A DNA stretch of 64,000 bases from Eubacterium xylanophilum ATCC 35991 (GTDB taxonomy: Bacteria > Bacillota > Clostridia > Lachnospirales > Lachnospiraceae): contig NZ_JAEB01000001.1 in assembly GCF_000518685.1 (NCBI RefSeq), positions 274,320 through 338,319 on the forward strand, in the 5' to 3' direction. Shown here in pieces: positions 10,201 to 17,149 of this stretch (position 1 is the stretch's first letter; the number at the start of each line of letters is the position of its first letter). A program made the translations under genes and the position numbers. The notes under the pieces were generated by a model. It ran no database searches. It was not told the origin of the DNA and was given only the letters and a program-made list of their open reading frames with translations.

Positions 10201-10780
10201 AAGTATTCTATATGCCGAGAGCCTCAAACATACCAATGAACTACACAGTTTGGCGGTATTAAAGTACTTGTCATGTCAAAAAGAGTACTCTGACTTGGAG
10301 CGAGAATATGCTGAATATCAGATTAGTAATTTCTCGAATGCCAATGAGGTATTTCCTTTCATGAAGGATTTTATTGGGAAATTACAAGTGCCAAATGAGG
10401 TTGAGCAATGTGCCACGGTGGTATACTTTAGTTCCAGAAGAGGCGACCCACAAATTCGAATTATTGACAAGGATCGCAGTGAAGTCAAGTCGATGAAGAG
10501 GGTTGTTGCCGATATCTATGTATTTAACTGTCCGGTTTTTGTTGGAGATGACATGGACTATGAAATAATAGAAAAAAATACTTTGACCGTACTGGACAAA
10601 GGGCATCTCAGTTCCGGAGTTTCAGTTTCGGCTATAGGTGATAGAATAGACAGTTTTTATGATATTATCAATTTCATGAGTAAGGCTGTCAATGAGGGTA
10701 ATAGTTCTGATTTCCAGCGTTTTGCAGCGGAGTATCAGAAGAAACAACATATTGCCGACAGTTTGTTTGGACCTATTTGA
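7259..10780 (+). CDS. Very large protein with Ig-like N-terminus and helical repeats (DUF5717-like)
   Basis: An 1173-residue protein resembling the family I remember as DUF5717 in Lachnospiraceae; no biochemical function is known to me. Residues ~18-115 look like a beta-sandwich (VRLSTEKLIFEVSQAGETKK followed by alternating strands up to GETALPMEIRIFA), and residues ~185-280 look like a second one. From ~290 to ~1050 the chain is mostly helical with weak TPR/HEAT-like periodicity. The last ~120 residues are again strand-rich (CATVVYFSSRRG, VVADIYVFNCPVFVGDDMDY). There is no signal peptide or membrane segment, so it is probably cytoplasmic. The ribosome site before ATG 7259 is weak; ATGATG at 7271-7276 is an alternative start. 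It is followed after 21 bases by the Hsp70-like gene, suggesting a scaffold that works with it. Confidence 0.8.
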   Translation: MKEKMMLLSQGKFVYQEPKVRLSTEKLIFEVSQAGETKKSFVISNTRGTNIKGFCVSPCNSLEFKPVFSGKENEIEVVARAGEHSPGEVIEGEIQIVTDCGETALPMEIRIFANALLPEITSYDDFVELAKRDFSKAAEIFCDNKFIDSYINSYNDKRLYQYLTKKNPKEQALEEYLVSHRDKKAMQFMTNRTQLVFKTMGQDIDSEIVVGIGPWGYTNIRVSSTADFLTLEKEVLTEKDFVENHSVLRFHIDGKKVAECNRHAVIVFENIYQKIEVKVKVVGESGAYGKQKKHQLQECYARFHRAQIAFMMDPRKSVELVKVLSEYSDIFERDEKNKMLYRGYLGYLTGDQAYKDEFLDYIIGMSAPDSYEDNEKIMRYVLTQYVKYLIDGDQETKRNLIERLGEYYSANCRNIMTFILLDRLGGISEFPINIRKELEYFAEKNVRNPYVSLYHMTLLINNTDALTELNPHNITTLFFGLKYGIMTRELSLKIAFLIAKNKKLNPSLLALLSGCYRVFPSEDLLHGICALLIRTESTDKKFFPWFNLGVSNRLRITELFEYYMYTMDSKMLDAALPTVVTYFKYENHLRSSVKASFFASIVRNKNKHPEYYEIYRDMIRDFVISQIKKRVIDQNMAVLYDEFISEKDVNIDIAEDLVEILFDYNIRVDNPNIDRVLVVQDETAVKKVYNLKRSEANIALPTSHYNLYFLDRDGRYHGRTITYHLDKYLMVKTLAKKCYELGVNNEKLLTHVFSEALKKDQINAVDAEAIHSVIKSDKYGIEYGTKALLKLYDFYKSTGDDAALAEVISRMDFKYLPSSRRSGVLQTLIQFKEYDRAISELKKYDIKSGTKKILLLLVSSKIEENPHQFDPFYMQLADELFGSGIANEISLRYLCEFYMGYTHHLLEIYRRTIKRGVDITDGAIERLLGQALFVNADLSEYKDVFLEYHEYGANRTLVKAVLNSYAYFYITRDIKIDEKIVSILYAESLKHTNELHSLAVLKYLSCQKEYSDLEREYAEYQISNFSNANEVFPFMKDFIGKLQVPNEVEQCATVVYFSSRRGDPQIRIIDKDRSEVKSMKRVVADIYVFNCPVFVGDDMDYEIIEKNTLTVLDKGHLSSGVSVSAIGDRIDSFYDIINFMSKAVNEGNSSDFQRFAAEYQKKQHIADSLFGPI

Positions 10781-10801
10781 TAGTTAGGAGAAGGAGAATT
10801 C

Positions 10802-12004
10802 ATGAGTCAACGAAAGTTATATGTGGGATTAGATATTTATAACGATATTACATATATGTCTGTGATGCGTGATGGCGCTGAGCAACCTGAGTTGATTGGT
10901 TTTGGCAAAAATGCTGACATCAGGATTCCCACCTTGGTCAATGTACCGGGTGCCAACGAAGTGCTTGAGGGATTTATGGGTAAAGTATTTCGCGGAGAGG
11001 ACATAATAGTCAACGATAAGAAGATTGATCCGACTCATATCTTCATGTCATTTTTCAGTCGAACACTGACGATATTGCGAAAAAAATATCCAAGTGAGAC
11101 CATCGCTTCACTCGTTGTGACAACGGAGTTTGACGATTATAAATATTATGAATATATGTATGCCGGTTTGGAGAGAATAGGTATTAAAAAAGACAGGGCT
11201 ATGATAGTTAGACATGCTCAAGCTTTTGTCCAGTATGCCACTGCACAGGACAGAAAATACTGGGTGAACAGTGCTAGCTTAGTTGACTATTCAAGGGGGC
11301 ATATCCACTATTATAACATGAAGGTAGATACCTTTAGGCATCCGTCAACTCTCAGTGTAGAGGACAAGAATTATGATGAATTTATCCCTATGTTTGAGAA
11401 TGAATCCACTAGCGATGAGGAGAAGAATTCAATCTTTCTCAATATGGTTAACGGTGCAATTCACGGGAAAATCATAACGAGCATTTATATGCAAGGTGAC
11501 GCATTTGCCGATGGATTTGGAGAGGAAGCTATGAAAGAAATGGCTCTCAATAAACATATATTCAAAGAAGAGTTGATCTATGTCAAAGGTGCGTGCTATG
11601 GTGCCAGAGCATTTTCCTCTGAAGAAGATAACAAGTTCATCTATATAGATGATAATATGATTCTTGCAAATGTCACAACTAAGGTATATACCGATGCTGA
11701 GGAGCAGACAATAGTCCTTGCAAAGGCGGGAATTCCATGGTATCAAGTGGATTTGGACTTTGATGTTATCCCTGATGGAGATGACAAATTAGAGATTGAT
11801 TTTAAAAATGTTCTTACCAATCAGGATATTTATAAGGTCATACAATTAGATGGTATCAAAAAAAGGCTTGATAAGGAAACACGTATTAATGTCTCGGTGA
11901 AATTTGTAAAAAAAGACAGATGTATCATCACTGTTCGAGACAAAGGCTTTGGTGATTTTATCCCTTCTTCTTACAGAATATGGGAAGAAGTAGTTGATAT
12001 TTAG
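10802..12004 (+). CDS. Diverged Hsp70/actin-fold protein (DUF5716-like)
   Basis: A 400-residue protein whose layout follows an Hsp70 nucleotide-binding domain plus a short beta domain, with most signature residues changed. KLYVGLDIYNDITYMSVM at residues 5-22 corresponds to phosphate-1 (in DnaK GIDLGTTNS), IRIPTLVNV to the TPSVV strand, and LVVTTEFDD to the ITVPAYFND region. ASLVDYSRGHIHYYNM sits where phosphate-2 (DLGGGT) would be, and YVKGACYGARAF where the GAA-A helix would be. From ~305 strands suggest a substrate-binding-like beta-sandwich; there is no helical lid. Loss of the glycine-rich phosphate-2 loop suggests weak or no ATP hydrolysis. I recall the family as DUF5716. AGGAGAAGG lies just before ATG 10802. 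Confidence 0.75.
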   Translation: MSQRKLYVGLDIYNDITYMSVMRDGAEQPELIGFGKNADIRIPTLVNVPGANEVLEGFMGKVFRGEDIIVNDKKIDPTHIFMSFFSRTLTILRKKYPSETIASLVVTTEFDDYKYYEYMYAGLERIGIKKDRAMIVRHAQAFVQYATAQDRKYWVNSASLVDYSRGHIHYYNMKVDTFRHPSTLSVEDKNYDEFIPMFENESTSDEEKNSIFLNMVNGAIHGKIITSIYMQGDAFADGFGEEAMKEMALNKHIFKEELIYVKGACYGARAFSSEEDNKFIYIDDNMILANVTTKVYTDAEEQTIVLAKAGIPWYQVDLDFDVIPDGDDKLEIDFKNVLTNQDIYKVIQLDGIKKRLDKETRINVSVKFVKKDRCIITVRDKGFGDFIPSSYRIWEEVVDI

Positions 12005-12014
12005 GGAGGTCCTT

Positions 12015-12770
12015 ATGTTTATATTATGTAAAGGTTCACGCGCTAAAAAACCATACATAGTGCCGATTTCCGAAGAAAAAATATACTCGATTGAAGAGAT
12101 GTGTTATTACATATATAACAATATATATAAGATTACAGAAGAGTTTTTTACAGATGATCTTCCGGCTTGGATAAGAGATGAACTTCATATGTTATATCTT
12201 GCCAAGAAGATGAAACAGCTCATCGACGAAAAACACGATATCAAGGATTTGGTCGTGACAATTATGTGCGCTTGCGACTATTATCGCGAGGAAGAAATAG
12301 TAAAACTAGTGACAGTTATGGAAAAGATTGCGCACCTGCCAAGCTATAAGCGCAACAAGATGAAGGCCGATCAGTACTTGAGTGCAGGTAAATACTCTAT
12401 TAGTCTGTTGGAGTACAGAAGTATTCTGAATCACCCCTCTGTAAAAATGTTCAGTGACGAGGAAAGAGGCGCTCTTCTCCACAATCAAGCTGTGGCACTT
12501 CTGCATGTATCTTCTTTTGAAGAGGCGGAAAAAAGTTTTGAAGAAGCATATATCATGAACAAGCGCGAGGAGACAAAGCTTCAGTATTTGTTCATGCTAC
12601 TTTTTGAAAATAAGCAAAGGGAGTTTGAGGAAAAGGCAGTTAGCATGGGAGTTACACCCGAACAAATAATTAAGATTAAGAGCACATATGATAAGATTGA
12701 AGGCGAGTGTGTAGTGGAAGATAGAGACCCTGCCTTCATCACAGAATGCATCGCCAAGTTGCGCGATTAG
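12015..12770 (+). CDS. TPR-like protein of the Hsp70-like cluster
   Basis: A 251-residue cytoplasmic protein. The N-terminal ~100 residues are helical with no recognised family (IEEMCYYIYNNIYKITEEFF). Residues ~110-215 read as tandem TPR units: KADQYLSAGKYSISLLEYRS, LHNQAVALLHVSSFEEAEKS and FEEAYIMNKREETKLQYLF. TPR proteins are common Hsp70 partners, so a co-chaperone-like or adaptor role for the neighbouring Hsp70-like protein is a reasonable inference but is not shown. ATG 12015 is chosen because GGGAGG (12004-12009) sits five bases upstream, overlapping the previous stop codon; an ATG at 11994 in the same frame lies inside the upstream gene. The next gene follows 13 bases later. Confidence 0.8.
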   Translation: MFILCKGSRAKKPYIVPISEEKIYSIEEMCYYIYNNIYKITEEFFTDDLPAWIRDELHMLYLAKKMKQLIDEKHDIKDLVVTIMCACDYYREEEIVKLVTVMEKIAHLPSYKRNKMKADQYLSAGKYSISLLEYRSILNHPSVKMFSDEERGALLHNQAVALLHVSSFEEAEKSFEEAYIMNKREETKLQYLFMLLFENKQREFEEKAVSMGVTPEQIIKIKSTYDKIEGECVVEDRDPAFITECIAKLRD

Positions 12771-12783
12771 AGGAGAATAAGTT

Positions 12784-13959
12784 ATGGGGTTATTTCGAAG
12801 GAAGAAAAAGAAAACTAATACAGCTCCTGAACTTAATACGGATACGATAGAACTACAAATCGAGGAACCAAAGCTTGAGCGTGAGAATGTAGATATCAAG
12901 AAAAAGAGTCAAAGATTGGAGTACATCCAAAGACTTTACGAAGAAATCCAGGATGAGAAACAGCAGATGGAGCGAGTTAAAGTGGAGTACTCAAGGGTGA
13001 CAGAATCCCTCAAAGACATCCAGTGTATAGACCAGTGCTATCCCGAGGAGCGCGCGACAATCAGGGATATTGCGTCTACTATATATGAACTCAGCAGAGA
13101 GCGGAACGAGCGTATGAAGCATTTGGTCAAGTTGGCGGAAGATCAGCGAAGCGCACTTCAGAAATACGAAGAAGACGTGGAACATGATCTTGGAAGTTTA
13201 CGTGAGTACGAGGACTATTTTACACGCCTAAAAAGCGATATGCGCCAGCTGACGAGTGAAAAACATATGCTTGTGGAGGACAAGACTGAGATAATGCAAC
13301 GCCAGGGACTTTTGAAGAAAGTGAGCAAGGTCTTGGCTCTTCTTGCTTGCCTGTTTACCATAATGATTGGAATTATTTTTAAGGTCTACAAATCGGATAT
13401 TACTATTCCGTTCATATTGATTGTGGTATTTACGCTGGTATTTGCGCTGTTAATAGTCAGTGAGGCCAGAAAAAATAGAACGGATATGATAATAACAGAT
13501 AAGAAGTTAAACCGAGCAATATACCTTCTTAATAAGGTTAAAGTAAAGTATGTCAATACCAGCAAAACGCTTAATTACTTATGTAGGAAATACAGGGTAA
13601 AAGATCATATTGAGCTAGAGTATGTCTGGGGGCAACACTTGAAATTAAATCGAGAGATGGCGAGACAGCGCGAGGAATCATTTATTCTCAGTGAGAAAAA
13701 TGATCAGTTGGTGAACTGCTTGCATAATATTGGAGTGAAGGACAAAGAAATATGGTTTTATCAGGCTAAGGCCTTGGTGGATCCTAGAGAAATGGTAGAA
13801 ATCAGGCATGAACTCAATGAGAAAAGACAACTGCTCAGAGATCAGCTTGAGTATAATCGCAATGTCATGCAAAACTATCTCGAGGAGATTGACCGCATAA
13901 GGGAGATGAATCCTGAGTATGAAAAGGATGTGGAATTCGTGCTGAAGAAGGCGTTGTAA
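12784..13959 (+). CDS. Coiled-coil protein with two membrane segments, unknown function
   Basis: A 391-residue protein. It starts with a basic tail (GLFRRKKKKTNT), then a long coiled coil at ~35-175 rich in Glu/Lys/Arg/Gln. A membrane hairpin follows, with segments at ~183-201 (VLALLACLFTIMIGIIF) and ~207-227 (ITIPFILIVVFTLVFALLIV) and a short loop KVYKSD between them. A second coiled coil runs from ~230 to the end. Both termini should face the same side, probably the cytoplasm. AGGAG precedes ATG 12784. It is the last gene of the closely spaced set that began at 6257, and may anchor the other products to the membrane. No enzyme motif is visible. Confidence 0.8.
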   Translation: MGLFRRKKKKTNTAPELNTDTIELQIEEPKLERENVDIKKKSQRLEYIQRLYEEIQDEKQQMERVKVEYSRVTESLKDIQCIDQCYPEERATIRDIASTIYELSRERNERMKHLVKLAEDQRSALQKYEEDVEHDLGSLREYEDYFTRLKSDMRQLTSEKHMLVEDKTEIMQRQGLLKKVSKVLALLACLFTIMIGIIFKVYKSDITIPFILIVVFTLVFALLIVSEARKNRTDMIITDKKLNRAIYLLNKVKVKYVNTSKTLNYLCRKYRVKDHIELEYVWGQHLKLNREMARQREESFILSEKNDQLVNCLHNIGVKDKEIWFYQAKALVDPREMVEIRHELNEKRQLLRDQLEYNRNVMQNYLEEIDRIREMNPEYEKDVEFVLKKAL

Positions 13960-13991
13960 AGAATTTAACAAGGGGGCTTCACAAAAGCTTC

Positions 13992-14020
13992 TTGATAAAA
14001 TCAGTCGATAATGTTATCAT
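13992..14020 (+). promoter_or_regulatory. Sigma-A type promoter for argH
   Basis: TTGATA at 13992-13997 and TATCAT at 14015-14020 are separated by exactly 17 bases, in the 98-bp gap before argH. This suggests argH is transcribed separately from the cluster upstream. No arginine-repressor box was recognised. Confidence 0.6.
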
Positions 14021-14057
14021 TAGACTAGTATAAATTTCGGAAAACGGAGGAATTGCC

Positions 14058-15434
14058 ATGAAACTTTGGGGAGGAAGATTTACCAAGGAGACTAATCAGT
14101 TGGTTCATAATTTCAATGAATCACTTTCATTTGATCAGAAGTTCTATAAGCAGGATATTTTGGGAAGTATAGCCCATGTAACTATGCTTGAGAAACAAGA
14201 GATTATAACGAGTGATGAGAAGGACAAAATCATCGATGGACTCAAGAGTATTCTCGATGACTTGGAGTCCGGAAAGCTTGAGATAACAACAGAACACGAG
14301 GATATCCACAGCTTTGTGGAGGCAAACCTAATCGAGAGAGTTGGGGATGCAGGTAAGAAGCTTCACACGGGAAGAAGCCGTAATGACCAGGTTGCTCTTG
14401 ATATGAAGCTTTATACGAGAGATGAGATAATAACACTTAACGATCTTTTGAAGGAGCTTCTCGTGACTATTCACAATATAATGTGTGAGAATGTGACGAC
14501 ATATATTCCTGGATTTACGCATCTTCAGAAGGCTCAGCCAACAACTGTTGCACATCACTTTGGAGCGTATTTTGAGATGTTCCGTCGCGACAGAAGCCGA
14601 TTGAGAGATATCTATGATAGGATGAATTATTGTCCGCTTGGTTCAGGAGCTTTGGCCGGAACAACCTATCCGCTGGACAGAGAGTATACAGCGAAGCTAC
14701 TCAACTTTGATGGACCAACTCTCAACAGCATGGATTCTGTTTCTGACAGAGATTACTTGATAGAGCTTCTCAGTGCGCTATCGACTATAATGATGCATTT
14801 GAGTCGTTTCTGCGAGGAAATCATCATCTGGAATTCCAACGAGTATCGTTTTGTGGAGATAGATGATTCCTATTCGACCGGAAGCAGTATCATGCCACAG
14901 AAGAAAAATCCGGATATCGCAGAGCTCATACGTGGAAAGACAGGGCGTGTTTATGGAGCGCTCATCTCACTTCTAACAACCATGAAGGGAATTCCTCTAG
15001 CATATAATAAGGACATGCAGGAGGACAAAGAGCTTACTTTTGACGCGATCGATACAGTTAAGGGCTGTATATCACTGTTCACCGGTATGATTTCAACTAT
15101 GCAATTTAGAAAAGAGAATATGGAGGCCAGCGCCAAGAACGGCTTTACAAATGCCACCGATGCAGCTGATTATCTCGTAAATCACGGTGTTCCATTTAGA
15201 GATGCTCATGGAATTATCGGTCAGCTCGTACTCTTGTGTATAGAGAAGGATATCGCTCTTGATGACTTGCCACTAGATGAGTATAAGAAGATATGTGATG
15301 TCTTTGAGGAAGATATTTATGAGGCTATTTCCATGAAGACTTGTGTTGAGAAGCGTAATACCATAGGTGCTCCGGGCGAGATTGCCATGAGAAGTGTCCT
15401 TGCTATTAATGAGAAGTATCTCGAAGAAAGTTAA
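14058..15434 (+). CDS. argH: Argininosuccinate lyase
   Basis: The enzyme cleaves argininosuccinate to arginine and fumarate, the last step of arginine biosynthesis, as a cytosolic tetramer. The 458 residues match the family's usual length. The N-terminus KLWGGRFTKETN and the fumarase/ASL superfamily signature GSSIMPQKKNPD (~275-286, containing the catalytic serine) are intact. HTGRSRNDQV and TPGFTHLQ-like (YIPGFTHLQKAQPT) substrate-site motifs are present. GGAGGA lies before ATG 14058, and a good promoter lies at 13992-14020. No argG or other arginine gene is adjacent here. A family A palindrome lies 31 bases after the stop and probably terminates transcription. Confidence 0.97.
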   Translation: MKLWGGRFTKETNQLVHNFNESLSFDQKFYKQDILGSIAHVTMLEKQEIITSDEKDKIIDGLKSILDDLESGKLEITTEHEDIHSFVEANLIERVGDAGKKLHTGRSRNDQVALDMKLYTRDEIITLNDLLKELLVTIHNIMCENVTTYIPGFTHLQKAQPTTVAHHFGAYFEMFRRDRSRLRDIYDRMNYCPLGSGALAGTTYPLDREYTAKLLNFDGPTLNSMDSVSDRDYLIELLSALSTIMMHLSRFCEEIIIWNSNEYRFVEIDDSYSTGSSIMPQKKNPDIAELIRGKTGRVYGALISLLTTMKGIPLAYNKDMQEDKELTFDAIDTVKGCISLFTGMISTMQFRKENMEASAKNGFTNATDAADYLVNHGVPFRDAHGIIGQLVLLCIEKDIALDDLPLDEYKKICDVFEEDIYEAISMKTCVEKRNTIGAPGEIAMRSVLAINEKYLEES

Positions 15435-15465
15435 TTAATCTAGTCTCAAAGATGAGATAAGAAAT

Positions 15466-15568
15466 GGGGCTGTCGCACTAAGACAGTCTAAAAACAGGAA
15501 GAGTCCAACCGACTCGAGACGCAATGCCCGCGCATTGAAGTCTCTCTCTGGTTGGCCTCTTCCTGTTT
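15466..15568. repeat. Family A palindromic element, copy 1 (103 nt)
   Basis: This starts GGGGCTGTCGCACTAAGACAG (a small hairpin, CTGTC/GACAG), followed by a long imperfect palindrome running from AAACAGGAAGAG to CTCTTCCTGTTT, with inner arms CAATGC/GCATTG. Near-identical copies lie at 38027-38129 and 63898-64000. The outer arms have A and T runs on either side, so it can act as a terminator on both strands. Here it lies between convergent argH and the PHP gene. Confidence 0.9.
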
Positions 15569-15572
15569 CATT

Positions 15573-15618
15573 GGAAACGCATATTGCTGGTCTTACAAGC
15601 TTTGCTTGTAAGACAATT
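15573..15618. repeat. Family B short palindrome, copy 1 (AAGC variant)
   Basis: The conserved lead CGCATATTGCTG is followed by GTCTTACAAGC (15590-15600), a TTT loop and GCTTGTAAGAC (15604-15614), an 11-bp perfect stem. It sits four bases after family A copy 1. The 310-bp gap 15435-15744 holds only the A and B elements and the terminator at 15650-15684. Confidence 0.85.
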
Positions 15619-15649
15619 ATTATACTTATCTAGTGCTGACATTCCTCCT

Positions 15650-15684
15650 AAAAAAAATCTCAGGCTTCGAAAAACCTGAGATTT
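15650..15684 (-). terminator. Rho-independent terminator of the PHP-domain gene
   Basis: On the minus strand AAATCTCAGG and CCTGAGATTT pair as a 10-bp stem around a 10-base loop, followed by a run of T (the A run at 15650-15657 on the plus strand). It lies 60 bases beyond the stop of the minus-strand gene ending at 15745. Confidence 0.85.
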
Positions 15685-15744
15685 GTGGTAAAATTAAGTA
15701 TGATCAAAAACCTAATCTTACAGAAAAATTATAACTTATTTCTA

Positions 15745-16596
15745 TCAGTAATTAATATTCTTCAAAATTGTCTCCGGCACCCTCATGTTGCCACAGCCAA
15801 CACCAATCTCGATATCTGGCTTATTGGAGCCGTGGAAATCGGAACCGCCGGTGATAAATAGACCATATTTTGAAGCCAGCCCCTTGACAAAAGGTTCGTC
15901 TCCACCGTGATTTCTCGAGTAGATGGCCTCGATGCCCTGGATGCCCAAATCCTTCAGGTCTACAATGAGCTTGTTCAGCTCCTCTATGGAAAGTTTGTAG
16001 AGCAGAGGGTGGGCGAGTACAGGTATTCCACCTGTGGAGAGTATCAACTCGATTCCCTCGCCTGGTGTGAGATACTTGCGATGTACAAAAAACTCACTCT
16101 TGGGTGACAGGCAAGTCTTAAATGCCTTGTCTATTGACTCTACCCCTCCATTTGCCACCAGCAGCTTGGCAAAATGTGCTCTTGTGATAATGTTGTTGCC
16201 AAACTTCTCCATGAGCTCTTCGTAGGTTATGGGATATCCTGCATTTGCCAGGCGCTCACACATCTGGCGATTGCGATTGTCACGCTCATTTGCCGCATCT
16301 TCCAAGGTCTTCAGAAGGTGCTCGTCGTCATAGTCAATGCCATATCCCAAGATGTGAATCTCCTTTTTTCTGTCGGGAAGTTCGTATTCGCAAGAGAGTT
16401 CAACGCCGGGTATGACCTTGATGGGGTTGCCCAGTCGCTCGGCCTCGGCCAGTGCTCGCTTAACTCCCAAAACTGTGTCGTGATCCGTCACTGCAAATGC
16501 AACGAGTTCCTTCTCTATTGCGTGGTTTACGAGTTCTTCCGGAGAAAATGTTCCGTCGGAACACGTAGAGTGTACATGTAAATCTATATAATTCAT
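15745..16596 (-). CDS. PHP-domain phosphoesterase (YciV/TrpH-like)
   Basis: The 283-residue protein carries the polymerase-and-histidinol-phosphatase metal motifs: DLHVHSTCSDG near the N-terminus, VTDHDT at ~37-42, PGVELSCEYE at ~64-73, the IPVLAHPLLY motif and the late GSDFHG. The length and motif set fit the YciV/TrpH group, which contains nucleoside 3',5'-bisphosphate phosphatase and a 5'-3' RNA exonuclease in Proteobacteria; the exact substrate in this lineage is not known to me. It should be cytoplasmic and need three metal ions. GGTGG lies before the start codon at 16596. The gene stands alone, convergent with argH, with a clear terminator at 15650-15684. Confidence 0.9.
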   Translation of the reverse strand: MNYIDLHVHSTCSDGTFSPEELVNHAIEKELVAFAVTDHDTVLGVKRALAEAERLGNPIKVIPGVELSCEYELPDRKKEIHILGYGIDYDDEHLLKTLEDAANERDNRNRQMCERLANAGYPITYEELMEKFGNNIITRAHFAKLLVANGGVESIDKAFKTCLSPKSEFFVHRKYLTPGEGIELILSTGGIPVLAHPLLYKLSIEELNKLIVDLKDLGIQGIEAIYSRNHGGDEPFVKGLASKYGLFITGGSDFHGSNKPDIEIGVGCGNMRVPETILKNINY

Positions 16597-16669
16597 GATA
16601 ATCCACCAATCTGCAGATATATATTGTTCCGGGGCACGTATCTGCTCGTGACACCCGTATATTTTAATT

Positions 16670-16755
16670 GGAATCGCATATCGCTGGTCTTACTCACGTC
16701 GTTCGTAAGACAATAATCGCATATTGCTGGTCTTACAAGCATAGCTTGTAAGACA
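16670..16755. repeat. Two tandem family B palindromes (one of each variant)
   Basis: The first copy (16670-16716) has GTCTTAC (16687-16693) and GTAAGAC (16705-16711) around TCACGTCGTTC, the second variant. The next (16717-16755) has GTCTTACAAGC (16730-16740), ATA and GCTTGTAAGAC (16744-16754). The whole gap 16597-17149 (553 bp) holds these repeats, a small coding remnant, a promoter and a structured leader, but no intact gene that I can support. Confidence 0.85.
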
Positions 16756-16821
16756 TATTATACACTAACTTGAGTTAGAGGACAAGGAAAAACGAAGCCC
16801 AGGACAAAAAACAAGATATCG

Positions 16822-16902
16822 CCACATTCATTCTATCAGGTTAATCCGGTACAGGGCGGAGAAATTGTGGAGGATGCTATCAGAAATGCTAAGGAAAATT
16901 AA
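16822..16902 (+). pseudogene. Possible decayed gene remnant (26 C-terminal codons)
   Basis: A short frame ending at TAA 16900-16902 reads PHSFYQVNPVQGGEIVEDA and then IRNAKEN. It looks like real protein sequence, yet has no start codon or upstream continuation in frame. It may be the 3' end of a gene lost during rearrangement at the edge of the accessory region. The family is not recognised, and the reading could be chance. Confidence 0.25.
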
Positions 16903-16944
16903 CGATATGCAGAAATTGAATATCATGATATAACATATAATTAT

Positions 16945-16973
16945 TTGTTAATTGAGAGTATAGCTGATATAAT
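16945..16973 (+). promoter_or_regulatory. Sigma-A type promoter before the structured leader of the cyclophilin-like gene
   Basis: TTGTTA at 16945-16950 and TATAAT at 16968-16973 have a 17-base spacer. The next coding start is ATG 17150, so the transcript would carry a leader of roughly 170 bases containing three strong hairpins. Confidence 0.65.
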
Positions 16974-16989
16974 ATGAATTGTAAAGAGA

Positions 16990-17119
16990 TTTTAACTCAG
17001 TCGGAGCTTGTACCCCGACTGAGTTAAAACGCTCCGCGGGATGCGCACGGATTCGAATAGGAAGTGAGTCTGCTAAAGCAGACCCGAATCCGGCGCGCAA
17101 GACTCGCGAGCGAGTCTTG
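16990..17119 (+). other. Hairpin-rich GC leader element (three stem-loops)
   Basis: Stem 1: 16990-17004 pairs perfectly with 17015-17029 (15 bp; arm core AACTCAGTCGG). Stem 2 is nested: GGATTCG (17049-17055) with CGAATCC (17085-17091), and inside it GTCTGCT (17068-17074) with AGCAGAC (17077-17083). Stem 3: CAAGACTCGC (17098-17107) with GCGAGTCTTG (17110-17119). The block is much more GC-rich than its surroundings and occurs once here. It could be a mobile repetitive element or a regulatory leader. No riboswitch class was recognised. Confidence 0.7.
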
Positions 17120-17149
17120 ACATGAATTTAGGAAAAGAGGAGACAGGTT

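Noticed and set aside
15466..15618. CRISPR array from the repeated palindromes
   Set aside because: Copies are kilobases apart or in direct tandem without unique 30-40 base spacers, and no cas gene is present.
16174..16581. 135-codon plus-strand frame inside the PHP gene
   Set aside because: It is antisense to a well-supported PHP-domain gene with intact metal motifs; no promoter or ribosome site supports it.
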